DNA of 49,663 bases. Origin: JAUYIV01 sp035464675. GTDB lineage: Bacteria; Actinomycetota; Acidimicrobiia; Spongiisociales; UBA11373. Shown in pieces: positions 23,693-31,121 of the stretch. The notes beneath the pieces are model-generated. The model was not told where the DNA came from. It saw nothing but the letters and a program-made list of their open reading frames with translations, and ran no database searches. The DNA lies in assembly GCA_035464675.1 (NCBI GenBank), contig DATHSA010000032.1:1-49663 (forward strand), given 5' to 3'. The position numbers were made by a program, and so were the translations under genes. Each line of letters starts with the position of its first letter. The stretch's first letter is position 1.

Positions 23693-23992
23693 CTACGGCA
23701 CCGGAATCTGGAGCACCTGCCCGGGGGTGATGACACTGGTCTCCAGGCCGTTGGCCCGCGTGATGTCCAGCACGTAGTCGCGCAGATCGACGCCGTCCTC
23801 GTTGTGGATGGCGGCAATGTCCCACAGCGTGTCGCCGGAGCGGACGGTGTGGGTGACGAAGCTCTGCGGCTCGGCGAGCGACGGGCCGTCGGCTCGAGCA
23901 GCGACGGTGACAGTGAGCAGGAGGGCCAGCGCCAGGGCGACCGAGGTGAGGAGAACCACGACCCTGGTGCGGGTGCTGGCGGAGATCGTCAT
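23693..23992 (-). CDS. LysM-domain membrane protein, YneA/Rv2719c-like
   Basis: The ATG at 23992 has GGAGGAG about 10 bp upstream. The 99-aa protein has one N-terminal transmembrane helix (VVVLLTSVALALALLLTVTV) and a single C-terminal LysM domain (HTVRSGDTLWDIAAIHN through GQVLQIPVP). Gene size, layout and divergence from lexA match Bacillus YneA and mycobacterial Rv2719c, which are SOS-induced and delay cell division. Four GAAC-type sites lie in the shared promoter region, so LexA control is likely. The division role is inferred by analogy. Confidence 0.85.
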   Translation of the reverse strand: MTISASTRTRVVVLLTSVALALALLLTVTVAARADGPSLAEPQSFVTHTVRSGDTLWDIAAIHNEDGVDLRDYVLDITRANGLETSVITPGQVLQIPVP

Positions 23993-24078
23993 GGCGCTGG
24001 CTCCTCCTGCTCTGCTGTCTGCTTCGGGGTCTTGGCGGGACCCCCACACGCTCCACAACCTACGGATAGGGTGTGACA

Positions 24079-24092
24079 CGAACGTGTGTTCG
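24079..24092. promoter_or_regulatory. SOS box 1 (LexA site)
   Basis: CGAACGTGTGTTCG is a perfect match to the actinobacterial SOS box CGAAC-N4-GTTCG. It is the site nearest the LysM gene, 87 bp from its ATG. Confidence 0.85.
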
Positions 24093-24112
24093 CTCTGAGA
24101 AGGTCAATCTAT

Positions 24113-24126
24113 CGAACGGGTGTTCG
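24113..24126. promoter_or_regulatory. SOS box 2 (LexA site)
   Basis: CGAACGGGTGTTCG is a perfect CGAAC-N4-GTTCG match, 34 bp centre to centre from box 1 and 75 bp before the lexA start codon. Confidence 0.85.
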
Positions 24127-24136
24127 GTTGTCAAGG

Positions 24137-24150
24137 CGAACATATGTTTG
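24137..24150. promoter_or_regulatory. SOS box 3 (one mismatch)
   Basis: CGAACATATGTTTG differs from the CGAAC-N4-GTTCG consensus by one base in the right half. It is 24 bp from box 2, on the lexA side. Confidence 0.6.
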
Positions 24151-24155
24151 CCACA

Positions 24156-24167
24156 GAACGCCAGTTC
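24156..24167. promoter_or_regulatory. SOS box 4 (core only)
   Basis: GAACGCCAGTTC keeps GAAC-N4-GTTC but lacks the flanking C at the left end. It lies 18 bp from box 3 and 34 bp before the lexA start. Confidence 0.45.
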
Positions 24168-24200
24168 GGGTACCGTGTCCTCCAACAAGGGAGGCCTTGC

Positions 24201-24830
24201 ATGTCCCCGAGCGACATCACCGACCGCCAGAAGCAGATCCTCGACTTCATCCTCGAGACCGTGCAGGGACGGGGATATCCCCCTTCGGTCCGTGAGATCG
24301 GTGAGGCAGTGGGGCTCTCCTCACCCTCGACCGTTCACAGCCACCTCTCCGCCCTGGCCGAGGGCGGCTACCTGCGCCGCGACGCCTCCAAGCCACGCGC
24401 CATCGAGGTCATGGACACCGGAGACGACAGCGAGCTACGCCGGACGCCGGTCCGCGACGTGCCACTGGTCGGACGCATCGCCGCCGGCTCCCCGATCCTC
24501 GCCGAGGAAGACATCGAAGAGATCTTCCCGCTGCCCACCTCGCTGGTCGGCAACCAGCCCGTGTTCATGCTCCGGGTGCAAGGCGACTCCATGATCGACG
24601 CCGGCATCTTCGACGGGGACCTGGTCGTGGTCCGCCGCCAGCCCGAGGCACTCAACGGAGAACTCGTCGCTGCGCTGATCGACGGCGAGGAGGCCACCGT
24701 CAAGCGCTTCAAGCGTGACGGCGACCGGGTGCTCCTCCTCGCCGAGAACCCGGCCTACGAGCCCATCGTCCTCGAGGATGGGGTCGAGGTGGTCGGCAAG
24801 GTCGTGGCGGTGCTCCGGTCGGTGCGGTAG
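24201..24830 (+). CDS. lexA: SOS repressor LexA
   Basis: The ATG at 24201 follows a GGGAGG site at 7 bp. The 209-aa protein has an N-terminal winged helix (TDRQKQILDFILE, PPSVREIGEAVGLSSPSTVHSHL at about 25-49) and a C-terminal self-cleaving serine protease domain. The cleavage site is Ala95-Gly96 in GRIAAGSP, with catalytic Ser130 in QGDSM and Lys168 in ATVKRF. It represses SOS genes until RecA filaments trigger self-cleavage. The multiple boxes upstream imply strong autoregulation. Confidence 0.96.
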   Translation: MSPSDITDRQKQILDFILETVQGRGYPPSVREIGEAVGLSSPSTVHSHLSALAEGGYLRRDASKPRAIEVMDTGDDSELRRTPVRDVPLVGRIAAGSPILAEEDIEEIFPLPTSLVGNQPVFMLRVQGDSMIDAGIFDGDLVVVRRQPEALNGELVAALIDGEEATVKRFKRDGDRVLLLAENPAYEPIVLEDGVEVVGKVVAVLRSVR

Positions 24831-24890
24831 GAGCCAGCCCTCTGGCAATCACCCCGCTGCCGTGAAAAGGGCTCAGCCTCACGCCCCCCG

Positions 24891-25595
24891 CTAGTGCCGC
24901 AGCAGCAGTGCTGCCGCCAGCAAAGGCACCACCCAGACCAGGGCGCGCATCGGCCCCTCCCAGCTCTCCAGGAGGGCGCCCTCATCCCATGCCTGTTCCC
25001 CGTCGAAGACTGCTGACGCGCGCTTCGTGTTGCGCCGCACGAACCGCGCCGGTGTGCTGAGCCTCCGCTGCGCCAGGGACAGCGCCGCGGCGGCGCCCGC
25101 CGCCACCAGCGCCGCAGGAGACACGGCCTCCGCCTGGGCCCAGTACCCGACGACGACGGGGAAGCTCCCCCATGCCAGGGCGAACCCGATGTCCGAGTGG
25201 AGCGCCCTCGACCACTCCAGCGCATATCCGGCGGCAAGCAGGATCCCCGCCGCTGCCCAGGCCAGCACCCAGGGAGAGATGTGGTACGCGCCGACCACCG
25301 CGACACCCGCGGCCGCCAGCATGCCCCCGATTCCGAGCGCCCACAGCAGACCATCGGAGATGCCCGTCCCCAGGGGTCTGGTATGCACCTCGTCCAGAGC
25401 GTGGGCGGCGACTCCCAGGCCCAGGAAGAAGGCGGTCAAGGTCCCGGAGAGCCGCAGCCAGTCGATGTCTGCGGCCAGACCCGCCCCCAGGGCGACATAG
25501 GACAGGTGCCACAGTGTGTAAGGGGGATGGAGGAGGGCTGCCAGGTCGCGGGCGGCCGATCCGGAGCGGGCGTAGTAGGCGCGACGCCGGTTCAC
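24891..25595 (-). CDS. polytopic membrane protein coupled to a UbiE-like methyltransferase
   Basis: The GTG at 25595 overlaps the methyltransferase stop (GTGA). The 234-aa protein has about six hydrophobic helices. Between helices 2 and 3 it carries AAHALDEVHTRPLGTGIS. The TRPLGTGIS part resembles the loop after the first Asp motif of UbiA prenyltransferases (TRPLPSGRIS), but the NDxxDxxxD motif itself is not present. Coupling to a UbiE/MenG-like enzyme would suit a role in lipid or quinone chemistry. The UbiA relationship is only a suggestion and I assign no function. Confidence 0.6.
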   Translation of the reverse strand: MNRRRAYYARSGSAARDLAALLHPPYTLWHLSYVALGAGLAADIDWLRLSGTLTAFFLGLGVAAHALDEVHTRPLGTGISDGLLWALGIGGMLAAAGVAVVGAYHISPWVLAWAAAGILLAAGYALEWSRALHSDIGFALAWGSFPVVVGYWAQAEAVSPAALVAAGAAAALSLAQRRLSTPARFVRRNTKRASAVFDGEQAWDEGALLESWEGPMRALVWVVPLLAAALLLRH

Positions 25596-26269
25596 CGTCG
25601 GCGCCCCCACATGACCAAGCCGCCGCCCCACGACATCGTGGCCCACTCCACGTCTCCGATTCCGGCCTCCTCCCATACCCGGGCCAGGCGGTGGGGCGGC
25701 AGCCGCTCGTGGAATTCCTCGATGCTGGGGCCGAGGAATCGGCCGACCCGCCGCCATCCGGCAGATATCAGGGTCCCCGCGGCAGGCAGGACGATCCGGG
25801 TGTAGCCCTTCCAGAGGATCCCCGCCGGCCCCCGGGGACGCCCGAAGTCGAGCATCGCCACGCGCCCCCCGGTTCTGATCACCCGGGCGATCCCGGCCAT
25901 GCAGGCCGCAGGGTCGTCTACGTACCGGAGCAGGTACCCGAAGGCGACGCCGTCGAAGGTGCTCTCCGCGAACGGAAGGCGTTCGGCGGTGGCGGCGACC
26001 ACAGGACCCGGGTGAATGCCGCCGGCGAGCATCTCGACGCTCTGGTCACAAGCGACGACCCGGTGCCCGCGGCGCGCCAGTTCCCGTCCGATCTGGCCGG
26101 TGCCGGCGGCCAGATCGAGCACCCATGAACCGGGGGGCAGTCCCAACCGGTCCACCATTGCCCGCCGCCATCGGGCGTCCTGGCCGAGGCTGAGGACCCG
26201 GGCCCAGCGCTCGTAGTCGGATGCGAGCGGGGCGAACAACTCTCGGGCGGTCGAGGGGCGGGAGGTCAC
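25592..26269 (-). CDS. UbiE/MenG-like SAM-dependent methyltransferase
   Basis: The protein is 225 aa and resembles the UbiE/COQ5 family: an N-terminal ARELFAPLASDYERWARVLSLGQDARWRR, SAM motif I VLDLAAGTGQIGREL, VVACDQSVEML, ATAERLPFAESTFDGVAFGYLLRYVDD and the post-motif LDFGRPRG. Family members methylate demethylmenaquinone or related ring precursors, but the identity here is not certain because the UbiE C-terminal signature is not well kept. It is translated just before an integral membrane protein with a 4-bp overlap. Confidence 0.75.
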   Translation of the reverse strand: MTSRPSTARELFAPLASDYERWARVLSLGQDARWRRAMVDRLGLPPGSWVLDLAAGTGQIGRELARRGHRVVACDQSVEMLAGGIHPGPVVAATAERLPFAESTFDGVAFGYLLRYVDDPAACMAGIARVIRTGGRVAMLDFGRPRGPAGILWKGYTRIVLPAAGTLISAGWRRVGRFLGPSIEEFHERLPPHRLARVWEEAGIGDVEWATMSWGGGLVMWGRRR

Positions 26270-26369
26270 GGATTCCGACGCTAGTGCCCCGAGTCACGCT
26301 CCCTCGCCTCCGCGGTGTTCTCTTCCCGGTGGCGTGGGCCGGTGCTCGGGCCCATCGCCATTGGCCCCC

Positions 26370-27119
26370 TCATCCGATCGTCCCGCGAAACACCTCGTTG
26401 GCGGGCCCCTCGATCCAGGCTTCGCCCTCGACGATCTCGACCCGGAGGACCCCTCCGGGGAGGTGGACATCCACCGCCGACTCGGTCAGGCCCTTCGTGT
26501 AGGCGGAGGCGACGGTGGCAGCGGCGCCACTGCCGCACGCCAGAGTCTCCCCCACGCCGCGTTCCCACACCCGGAGGTCGATCCGACTGCGGGAAACCAC
26601 CGTGGCGAACTCGACGTTCGTCCGCTCGGGGAAGGCGGGGTCTCTCTCCACCAGAGGGCCCGCCACCTCCACCGGCACCCCCTCGGGATCCGCCACGAAC
26701 ACCACGGCGTGTGGGTTGCCGGCATCCATCGGATCGAGCAGGTAGCCGGCGATCTCCACGGGATTTCCTGCCGACTGCACCGGGCCCAGCTGCGCCCTGA
26801 CCGTCTCACCTACCGTCACCGACCGCGGCCCGATCGGGGTGTTCACGGTCAGGTCCGGGCCCGGCACCATGCCGTGGACGACGGCATACCCGCCGACACA
26901 CCGCAACCCGTTGCCGCACATCTCGGCGGCCGAGCCATCGGCGTTCCAGTACCCCATCTCCACCGCGGAGTCGCCCGCCGGCGTCACCACGAGCACGCCA
27001 TCCGCGCCTATGCCGCGGCGCCGGTCGCACCAGGCCGACACCTGCTCGGAAGTCGGGGTGAATGGGCCCTCGAGCACGACGAAGTCGTTGCCGAGACCCT
27101 CCATCTTCACGAAGTCCAT
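26370..27119 (-). CDS. dapF: diaminopimelate epimerase
   Basis: The ATG at 27119 is supported by AGGAGG 4-5 bp upstream, inside the end of miaA, so the genes overlap by 13 bp. The 249-aa protein has the paired catalytic cysteines in EMCGNGLRC (Cys68) and TLACGSGA (Cys195), plus the N-terminal KMEGLGNDFVV and RRRGIGADG motifs. It converts LL- to meso-diaminopimelate for peptidoglycan and lysine. miaA next to dapF is also the mycobacterial order. Confidence 0.95.
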   Translation of the reverse strand: MDFVKMEGLGNDFVVLEGPFTPTSEQVSAWCDRRRGIGADGVLVVTPAGDSAVEMGYWNADGSAAEMCGNGLRCVGGYAVVHGMVPGPDLTVNTPIGPRSVTVGETVRAQLGPVQSAGNPVEIAGYLLDPMDAGNPHAVVFVADPEGVPVEVAGPLVERDPAFPERTNVEFATVVSRSRIDLRVWERGVGETLACGSGAAATVASAYTKGLTESAVDVHLPGGVLRVEIVEGEAWIEGPANEVFRGTIG

Positions 27120-28024
27120 CCGGCCTCCTCGAGCCATGCGATGGCCGATCCGGCCAGGGCTGCGGCGTCATCTTGCCACTCCAGCCACTCGATCCTGGGG
27201 TCGCGGCGGTGATAGGTGCGCTGCCGCCGCGCCAGGGAGGTGGTGGCATCGATGGAGCGCCTCCGGCCGGCGTCCATGTCCCACTCCCCCTCGACGACCC
27301 GCATCATCTCCCGGTACCCGACCGCCGTCGCTGCGGTAGGGCCGAGCCGACCGCGAAGACTCGACACCTCGTCCAGGAACCCCGCTCCGAGCATCCGGTC
27401 GAAACGGCGGACCACCCGCGCATGGAGGTTGTCGCCGGGGTCGATGCCCACCGCTGTCACCGGGCTCTCGGGCTCGTAGTTGCGGATCGCCGCCGCTTCC
27501 GGGGTGGTAGCCCGCTCCGTGGGGGTCAGACCGGTGAGGCGCAGTATCTCTACGGCTCTCACCACGCGGCGGGGGTTCTCCAGATCCACGAACGCGGCGG
27601 CCCCGGTGTCGGCCTCGAGAAGCTCGGCGACCGCGTCCTCGGGAGCGAGCATCTCGACCTGCTTCCGCACCGCCTCGTCGGTGGGCGGGAACTCCAGCGG
27701 ATCCACGAGGGACCGGAAGTGGAGCCCGCTGCCGCCCACGATCAGGACACGCCCTTCTCGTGCGGCGATGCCGTCGATCGCCCGACGACCCATCGCCTGG
27801 AACTCGGCGACCGAGAACGAATGCTGGGGATCCACGACATCCACCATGTGATGCGGCACGCGGGAGCGCTCCTCCTCGGTGGGCTTGGCGGTACCGATGT
27901 CCATGCCTCGATAGACCTGGACGCTGTCGACCGACACGATCTCGGCACCGATCCGACTGGCGACGATCATCGCCACGGCGCTCTTCCCGGCCGCGGTGGG
28001 GCCGAGGATGGCTCCGACCTTCAG
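27107..28024 (-). CDS. miaA: tRNA dimethylallyltransferase, probable CTG start
   Basis: The first ATG in frame (27976) would remove the nucleotide-binding loop. Upstream, the frame reads LKVGAILGPTAAGKSAVA and contains the Walker A motif GPTAAGKS, but the only start-like codon before it is CTG at 28024, overlapping the miaB TGA as CTGA. This gives a normal 305-aa MiaA with VSVDSVQVYRGMDIGTAKP, HHMVDVVDP and GGSGLHFRSL. It adds dimethylallyl to A37 of tRNAs reading UNN codons, the substrate for MiaB next door. Confidence 0.9.
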   Translation of the reverse strand: MKVGAILGPTAAGKSAVAMIVASRIGAEIVSVDSVQVYRGMDIGTAKPTEEERSRVPHHMVDVVDPQHSFSVAEFQAMGRRAIDGIAAREGRVLIVGGSGLHFRSLVDPLEFPPTDEAVRKQVEMLAPEDAVAELLEADTGAAAFVDLENPRRVVRAVEILRLTGLTPTERATTPEAAAIRNYEPESPVTAVGIDPGDNLHARVVRRFDRMLGAGFLDEVSSLRGRLGPTAATAVGYREMMRVVEGEWDMDAGRRRSIDATTSLARRQRTYHRRDPRIEWLEWQDDAAALAGSAIAWLEEAGWTS

Positions 28025-29403
28025 ACCGCCACCCGCCCGAACAGGTGGCTGGGGGCGGCGTCCTCGATCACCGCGTCGAGAAAGGAGCCCGCCTCGAACT
28101 CACCTGGGAGGTGGACCACCTTGTTGGTCCGGGTCCGGGTGGTCGCCACCCCGGGGTCCTTGCGCGAGGGGCCTTCCGCCAGGACTTCGATCCGCTCTCC
28201 GATGAGGGTCTGGTTCTTCTCGAGCGTGATCCGGTTCTGCAGCTCTACGAGGCGGGAGAAGCGCTCCGAGGCGACCTCCGGGTCGACCTGGTCGCCCATC
28301 TCCGCGGCGGGCGTGCCCGGGCGGGGCGAGTAGATGAACATGTAGGCGCTGTCGAACCGGGCCTCTGCAACCGTGTCGAGGGTGCCCTGGAAGTCCTCCT
28401 CCGTCTCACCGGGGAACCCGACGATGATGTCGGTGGAGGTGGCCAGCCCCGGGATGGTCGCCTCCGCCGCCCGCAGTTTGTCGAGAAACCGCTCCGGCGT
28501 GTATCCCCGCTGCATGGCCCGCAGGATCCGGGCACTCCCGCTCTGCAGCGGCAGGTGGAGTTGCTCGCACACCGCCGGTGTCTCCGCCATGGCGTCGAGG
28601 ACGTCCTGCTTGATGTCCTTGGGGTGGGGGCTGGTGAAGCGGATGCGTCGGATCCCCTCGACCTCGCCGGTCCTGCGGAGCAGGTCGGCGAAGATCGGGT
28701 GGCGGCGCCCGTCGATCGCCAGGTCGCGCCCGTACGAGTTGACGTTCTGGCCGAGCAGCGTCACCTCGACGACTCCTTCGGCCGCCAGCCCGCGGACCTC
28801 ACGGATGATGTCTCCGGGACGCCGCGAGATCTCCCGGCCACGAACGATGGGGACGATGCAGAAGGTGCAGCCGTTGTTGCACCCGATCGTGATGGTCACC
28901 CACGCCGAGTGCGGCACCTCGCGGCGCGTCGGAAGGGTCGACGGCACGGCATCGATCGACTCGGTCTCGTCCCAGATCTCGGTCACCGGGCCCCACTCCT
29001 CGGCGTGGTCGAGCAGTGTGACCACCCGGTGGAGGTTGTGGGTTCCGAACACCACGTCGACCCAGGGCGCCTTCTCCTGGACCAGGTCGCGGTCCTTCTG
29101 GGCGAGGCACCCACCGACGAGGATGCGCATCTCGGGGCGGTCGTCCTTGATCGCCTTCAACTGGCCGAGGTTGCCGTAGAGGCGGTTGTCGGCGTTCTCG
29201 CGGATGCAGCAGGTGTTGATCATCACCACGTCGGCATCGGCGACACCGGAAGCGGGCACCATGCCGTCCTCTTCGAACAGGCCCCCGATGCGCTCGGAGT
29301 CGTGCTCATTCATCTGGCAGCCGAAGGTGCGCACCAGGTAGCGACGGCCAAGCCTGGTCGGAGTGCGGCGCTCCCGCACGACGGGCATGCCGAGGTCGGT
29401 CAT
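28021..29403 (-). CDS. miaB: tRNA-2-methylthio-N6-dimethylallyladenosine synthase
   Basis: The protein is 460 aa. The N-terminal UPF0004 domain has its cluster cysteines in TFGCQMNEHDSE, INTCCIREN and VGGCLAQKD. The radical-SAM site is IGCNNGCTFCIVP (CxxxCxxC), and the C-terminal TRAM domain carries GERIEVLAEGPSRKD. It thiomethylates i6A37 made by MiaA. The ATG overlaps the rny stop (ATGA) and its stop overlaps the proposed miaA CTG, forming a coupled rny-miaB-miaA-dapF operon. Confidence 0.96.
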   Translation of the reverse strand: MTDLGMPVVRERRTPTRLGRRYLVRTFGCQMNEHDSERIGGLFEEDGMVPASGVADADVVMINTCCIRENADNRLYGNLGQLKAIKDDRPEMRILVGGCLAQKDRDLVQEKAPWVDVVFGTHNLHRVVTLLDHAEEWGPVTEIWDETESIDAVPSTLPTRREVPHSAWVTITIGCNNGCTFCIVPIVRGREISRRPGDIIREVRGLAAEGVVEVTLLGQNVNSYGRDLAIDGRRHPIFADLLRRTGEVEGIRRIRFTSPHPKDIKQDVLDAMAETPAVCEQLHLPLQSGSARILRAMQRGYTPERFLDKLRAAEATIPGLATSTDIIVGFPGETEEDFQGTLDTVAEARFDSAYMFIYSPRPGTPAAEMGDQVDPEVASERFSRLVELQNRITLEKNQTLIGERIEVLAEGPSRKDPGVATTRTRTNKVVHLPGEFEAGSFLDAVIEDAAPSHLFGRVAV

Positions 29404-30932
29404 CTGGCGTAGTCGGTGGCGCGCAGCTCGCGGATGACGGTCACCTGGATCTGGCCGGGGTACTGGAGATCTTCCTCGAACCGCTTGGAGATGCGACGCG
29501 CCAGGTCGTGCGCACCCAGGTCGTCCACCGAGCCCGGGTCGACGACGACCCGCACCTCACGGCCGGCCTGCATGGCGTAGACCCGCTCCACACCGTCGAA
29601 CTCCATGGCGATCGCCTCGAGTTGCTCCAGCCGGCGGACATACGAGTCGACCGCCTCGCGACGGGCGCCGGGGCGAGCCGCCGAGACCGCATCCGCAGCC
29701 TGAACGAGGATGGCGGTGAGGGTGCGTGGCTCGACCTCGTTGTGATGGGCCTCGATGCCGTGGACGATGGCGGGGTCCTCCCCGAAGCGCCGGGCGATCT
29801 CGGCCCCGACCAGGGCGTGCGACCCGCCCAGCTCGTGGCTGACCGCCTTGCCGATGTCGTGGAGGAAGGCGGCGCGACGGGCCTCCTCGGGATTGATGCC
29901 CAACTCCGCAGCGAGCATGCCGGCGATCTTCGCCGACTCGACCAGGTGGTGGAGAACGTTCTGCCCGTAGGAGAGGCGGTACTTGAGGCGGCCGAGCAGG
30001 TTGACGATCTCGGGATGGACCCGGGACACCCCCACCTCGAGGAGAGCCCACTCGCCCGCATCACGAACGCTCTGCTCCACCTCCGCCAGGGCCTTCTCGT
30101 AGGCGTCCTCGATGGAGGAGGGGTGGATCCGGCCATCGGCGATCAAGCGTTCCAGCGCGATGCGAGCGACCTCACGGCGCACCGGGTCGAAGGCGGAGAT
30201 GGCAACGGCCTCGGGGGTGTCGTCGACGATGATGTTGACGCCGGTGATCGACTCGAAGGCACGGATGTTCCGGCCGTCCCGGCCGATGATGCGCCCCTTC
30301 ATGTCGTCCGACGGCAGCGAGACCGTGGCCACCGTGGTCTCGGCGACCACCTCGGAGGCGAGCCGCTGCACCGTGGTGGTGAGGATCCTGCGGGCACGGC
30401 GGTCGGCCTCTTCGCGGGCCTTGGTCTCCATGTCCCGCATCACCACCATGGCCTCGCGGCGGGCCTCGTCCTCCACCCGGCGCAGAAGTTCCTCTTTGGC
30501 GGCCCGTGCGTCGACGCCGGCGAGCGCCTCGAGTGCCGACCGGGCCTCTTCGCGAAGTCGCTCGACTTCCCGTCGCGAGACAGTGATATCCCTCTCGCGA
30601 TCGACGATCAGGGTCTCCCGCTGGGCGAGGTTGGAGGCGCGCTGCTCGAGTGTCGCCTCGCGCTGCATGATGCGCTCCTCCTGCGACTCCATCTCGACGC
30701 GGCGGTGCTCGAGGGTGGCGGACTCACGCTCCCGGTAGGTGTCGGCCTTGGCGCGAGCCTCGTCCTCGGCGCGCTCCAGGATGCGCTGCGACTCCTTGCG
30801 GGCGTCCCGTACCAGCTGCTCGGCGGTGGAGGCGGCCCTGCCGAGACTGCGCCTTTGAAGCCGGCGGCCCAGGAGAATCCCGGCGGCGAGCGCCACCACA
30901 CCGGCGATCGTGCCGATCACCGCGGTGAGCAT
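29400..30932 (-). CDS. rny: ribonuclease Y
   Basis: The ATG at 30932 has AAGGAG 5 bp upstream. The 510-aa protein has an N-terminal transmembrane helix (VIGTIAGVVALAAGILLG), about 150 residues of coiled coil rich in Glu, Arg and Ala, a KH domain (MKGRIIGRDGRNIRAFE), and an HD domain with FLHDIGKAVSHE. RNase Y is a membrane-anchored endoribonuclease that starts mRNA decay. It leads the operon with miaB, miaA and dapF and follows recA on the same strand. Confidence 0.95.
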   Translation of the reverse strand: MLTAVIGTIAGVVALAAGILLGRRLQRRSLGRAASTAEQLVRDARKESQRILERAEDEARAKADTYRERESATLEHRRVEMESQEERIMQREATLEQRASNLAQRETLIVDRERDITVSRREVERLREEARSALEALAGVDARAAKEELLRRVEDEARREAMVVMRDMETKAREEADRRARRILTTTVQRLASEVVAETTVATVSLPSDDMKGRIIGRDGRNIRAFESITGVNIIVDDTPEAVAISAFDPVRREVARIALERLIADGRIHPSSIEDAYEKALAEVEQSVRDAGEWALLEVGVSRVHPEIVNLLGRLKYRLSYGQNVLHHLVESAKIAGMLAAELGINPEEARRAAFLHDIGKAVSHELGGSHALVGAEIARRFGEDPAIVHGIEAHHNEVEPRTLTAILVQAADAVSAARPGARREAVDSYVRRLEQLEAIAMEFDGVERVYAMQAGREVRVVVDPGSVDDLGAHDLARRISKRFEEDLQYPGQIQVTVIRELRATDYAR

Positions 30933-30966
30933 GATTCTCCTTCCGGCAGACCCCACCGGACGCACC

Positions 30967-30994
30967 GCGCGTCGAGCCCAAAGACTCGACGCGC
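30967..30994 (-). terminator. 10-bp stem-loop between recA and rny
   Basis: GCGCGTCGAG pairs perfectly with CTCGACGCGC across an 8-nt loop, 35 bp before the rny ATG. No U-tract follows, so it could be a weak recA terminator or an mRNA-stabilising leader for rny. A second 8-bp inverted repeat (GCGCACAC with GTGTGCGC at 31073-31080) overlaps it. Confidence 0.4.
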
Positions 30995-31121
30995 ACACTC
31001 AGACCTCGTCACCCGTCGACTCGGTCGATCACACCTCCCGGCAGGGCCGCATCAGTACTGGTTTCAATTCGTGTGTGCGCGTTGAACCGTCATCGTACCG
31101 CGCCGATCCGGCTGTGCCTGA

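Noticed and set aside
27977..28020. miaA truncated or frameshifted at its N-terminus
   Set aside because: The missing Walker A region is present in the same frame without interruption up to a CTG codon, so an unusual start explains it better than a broken gene.
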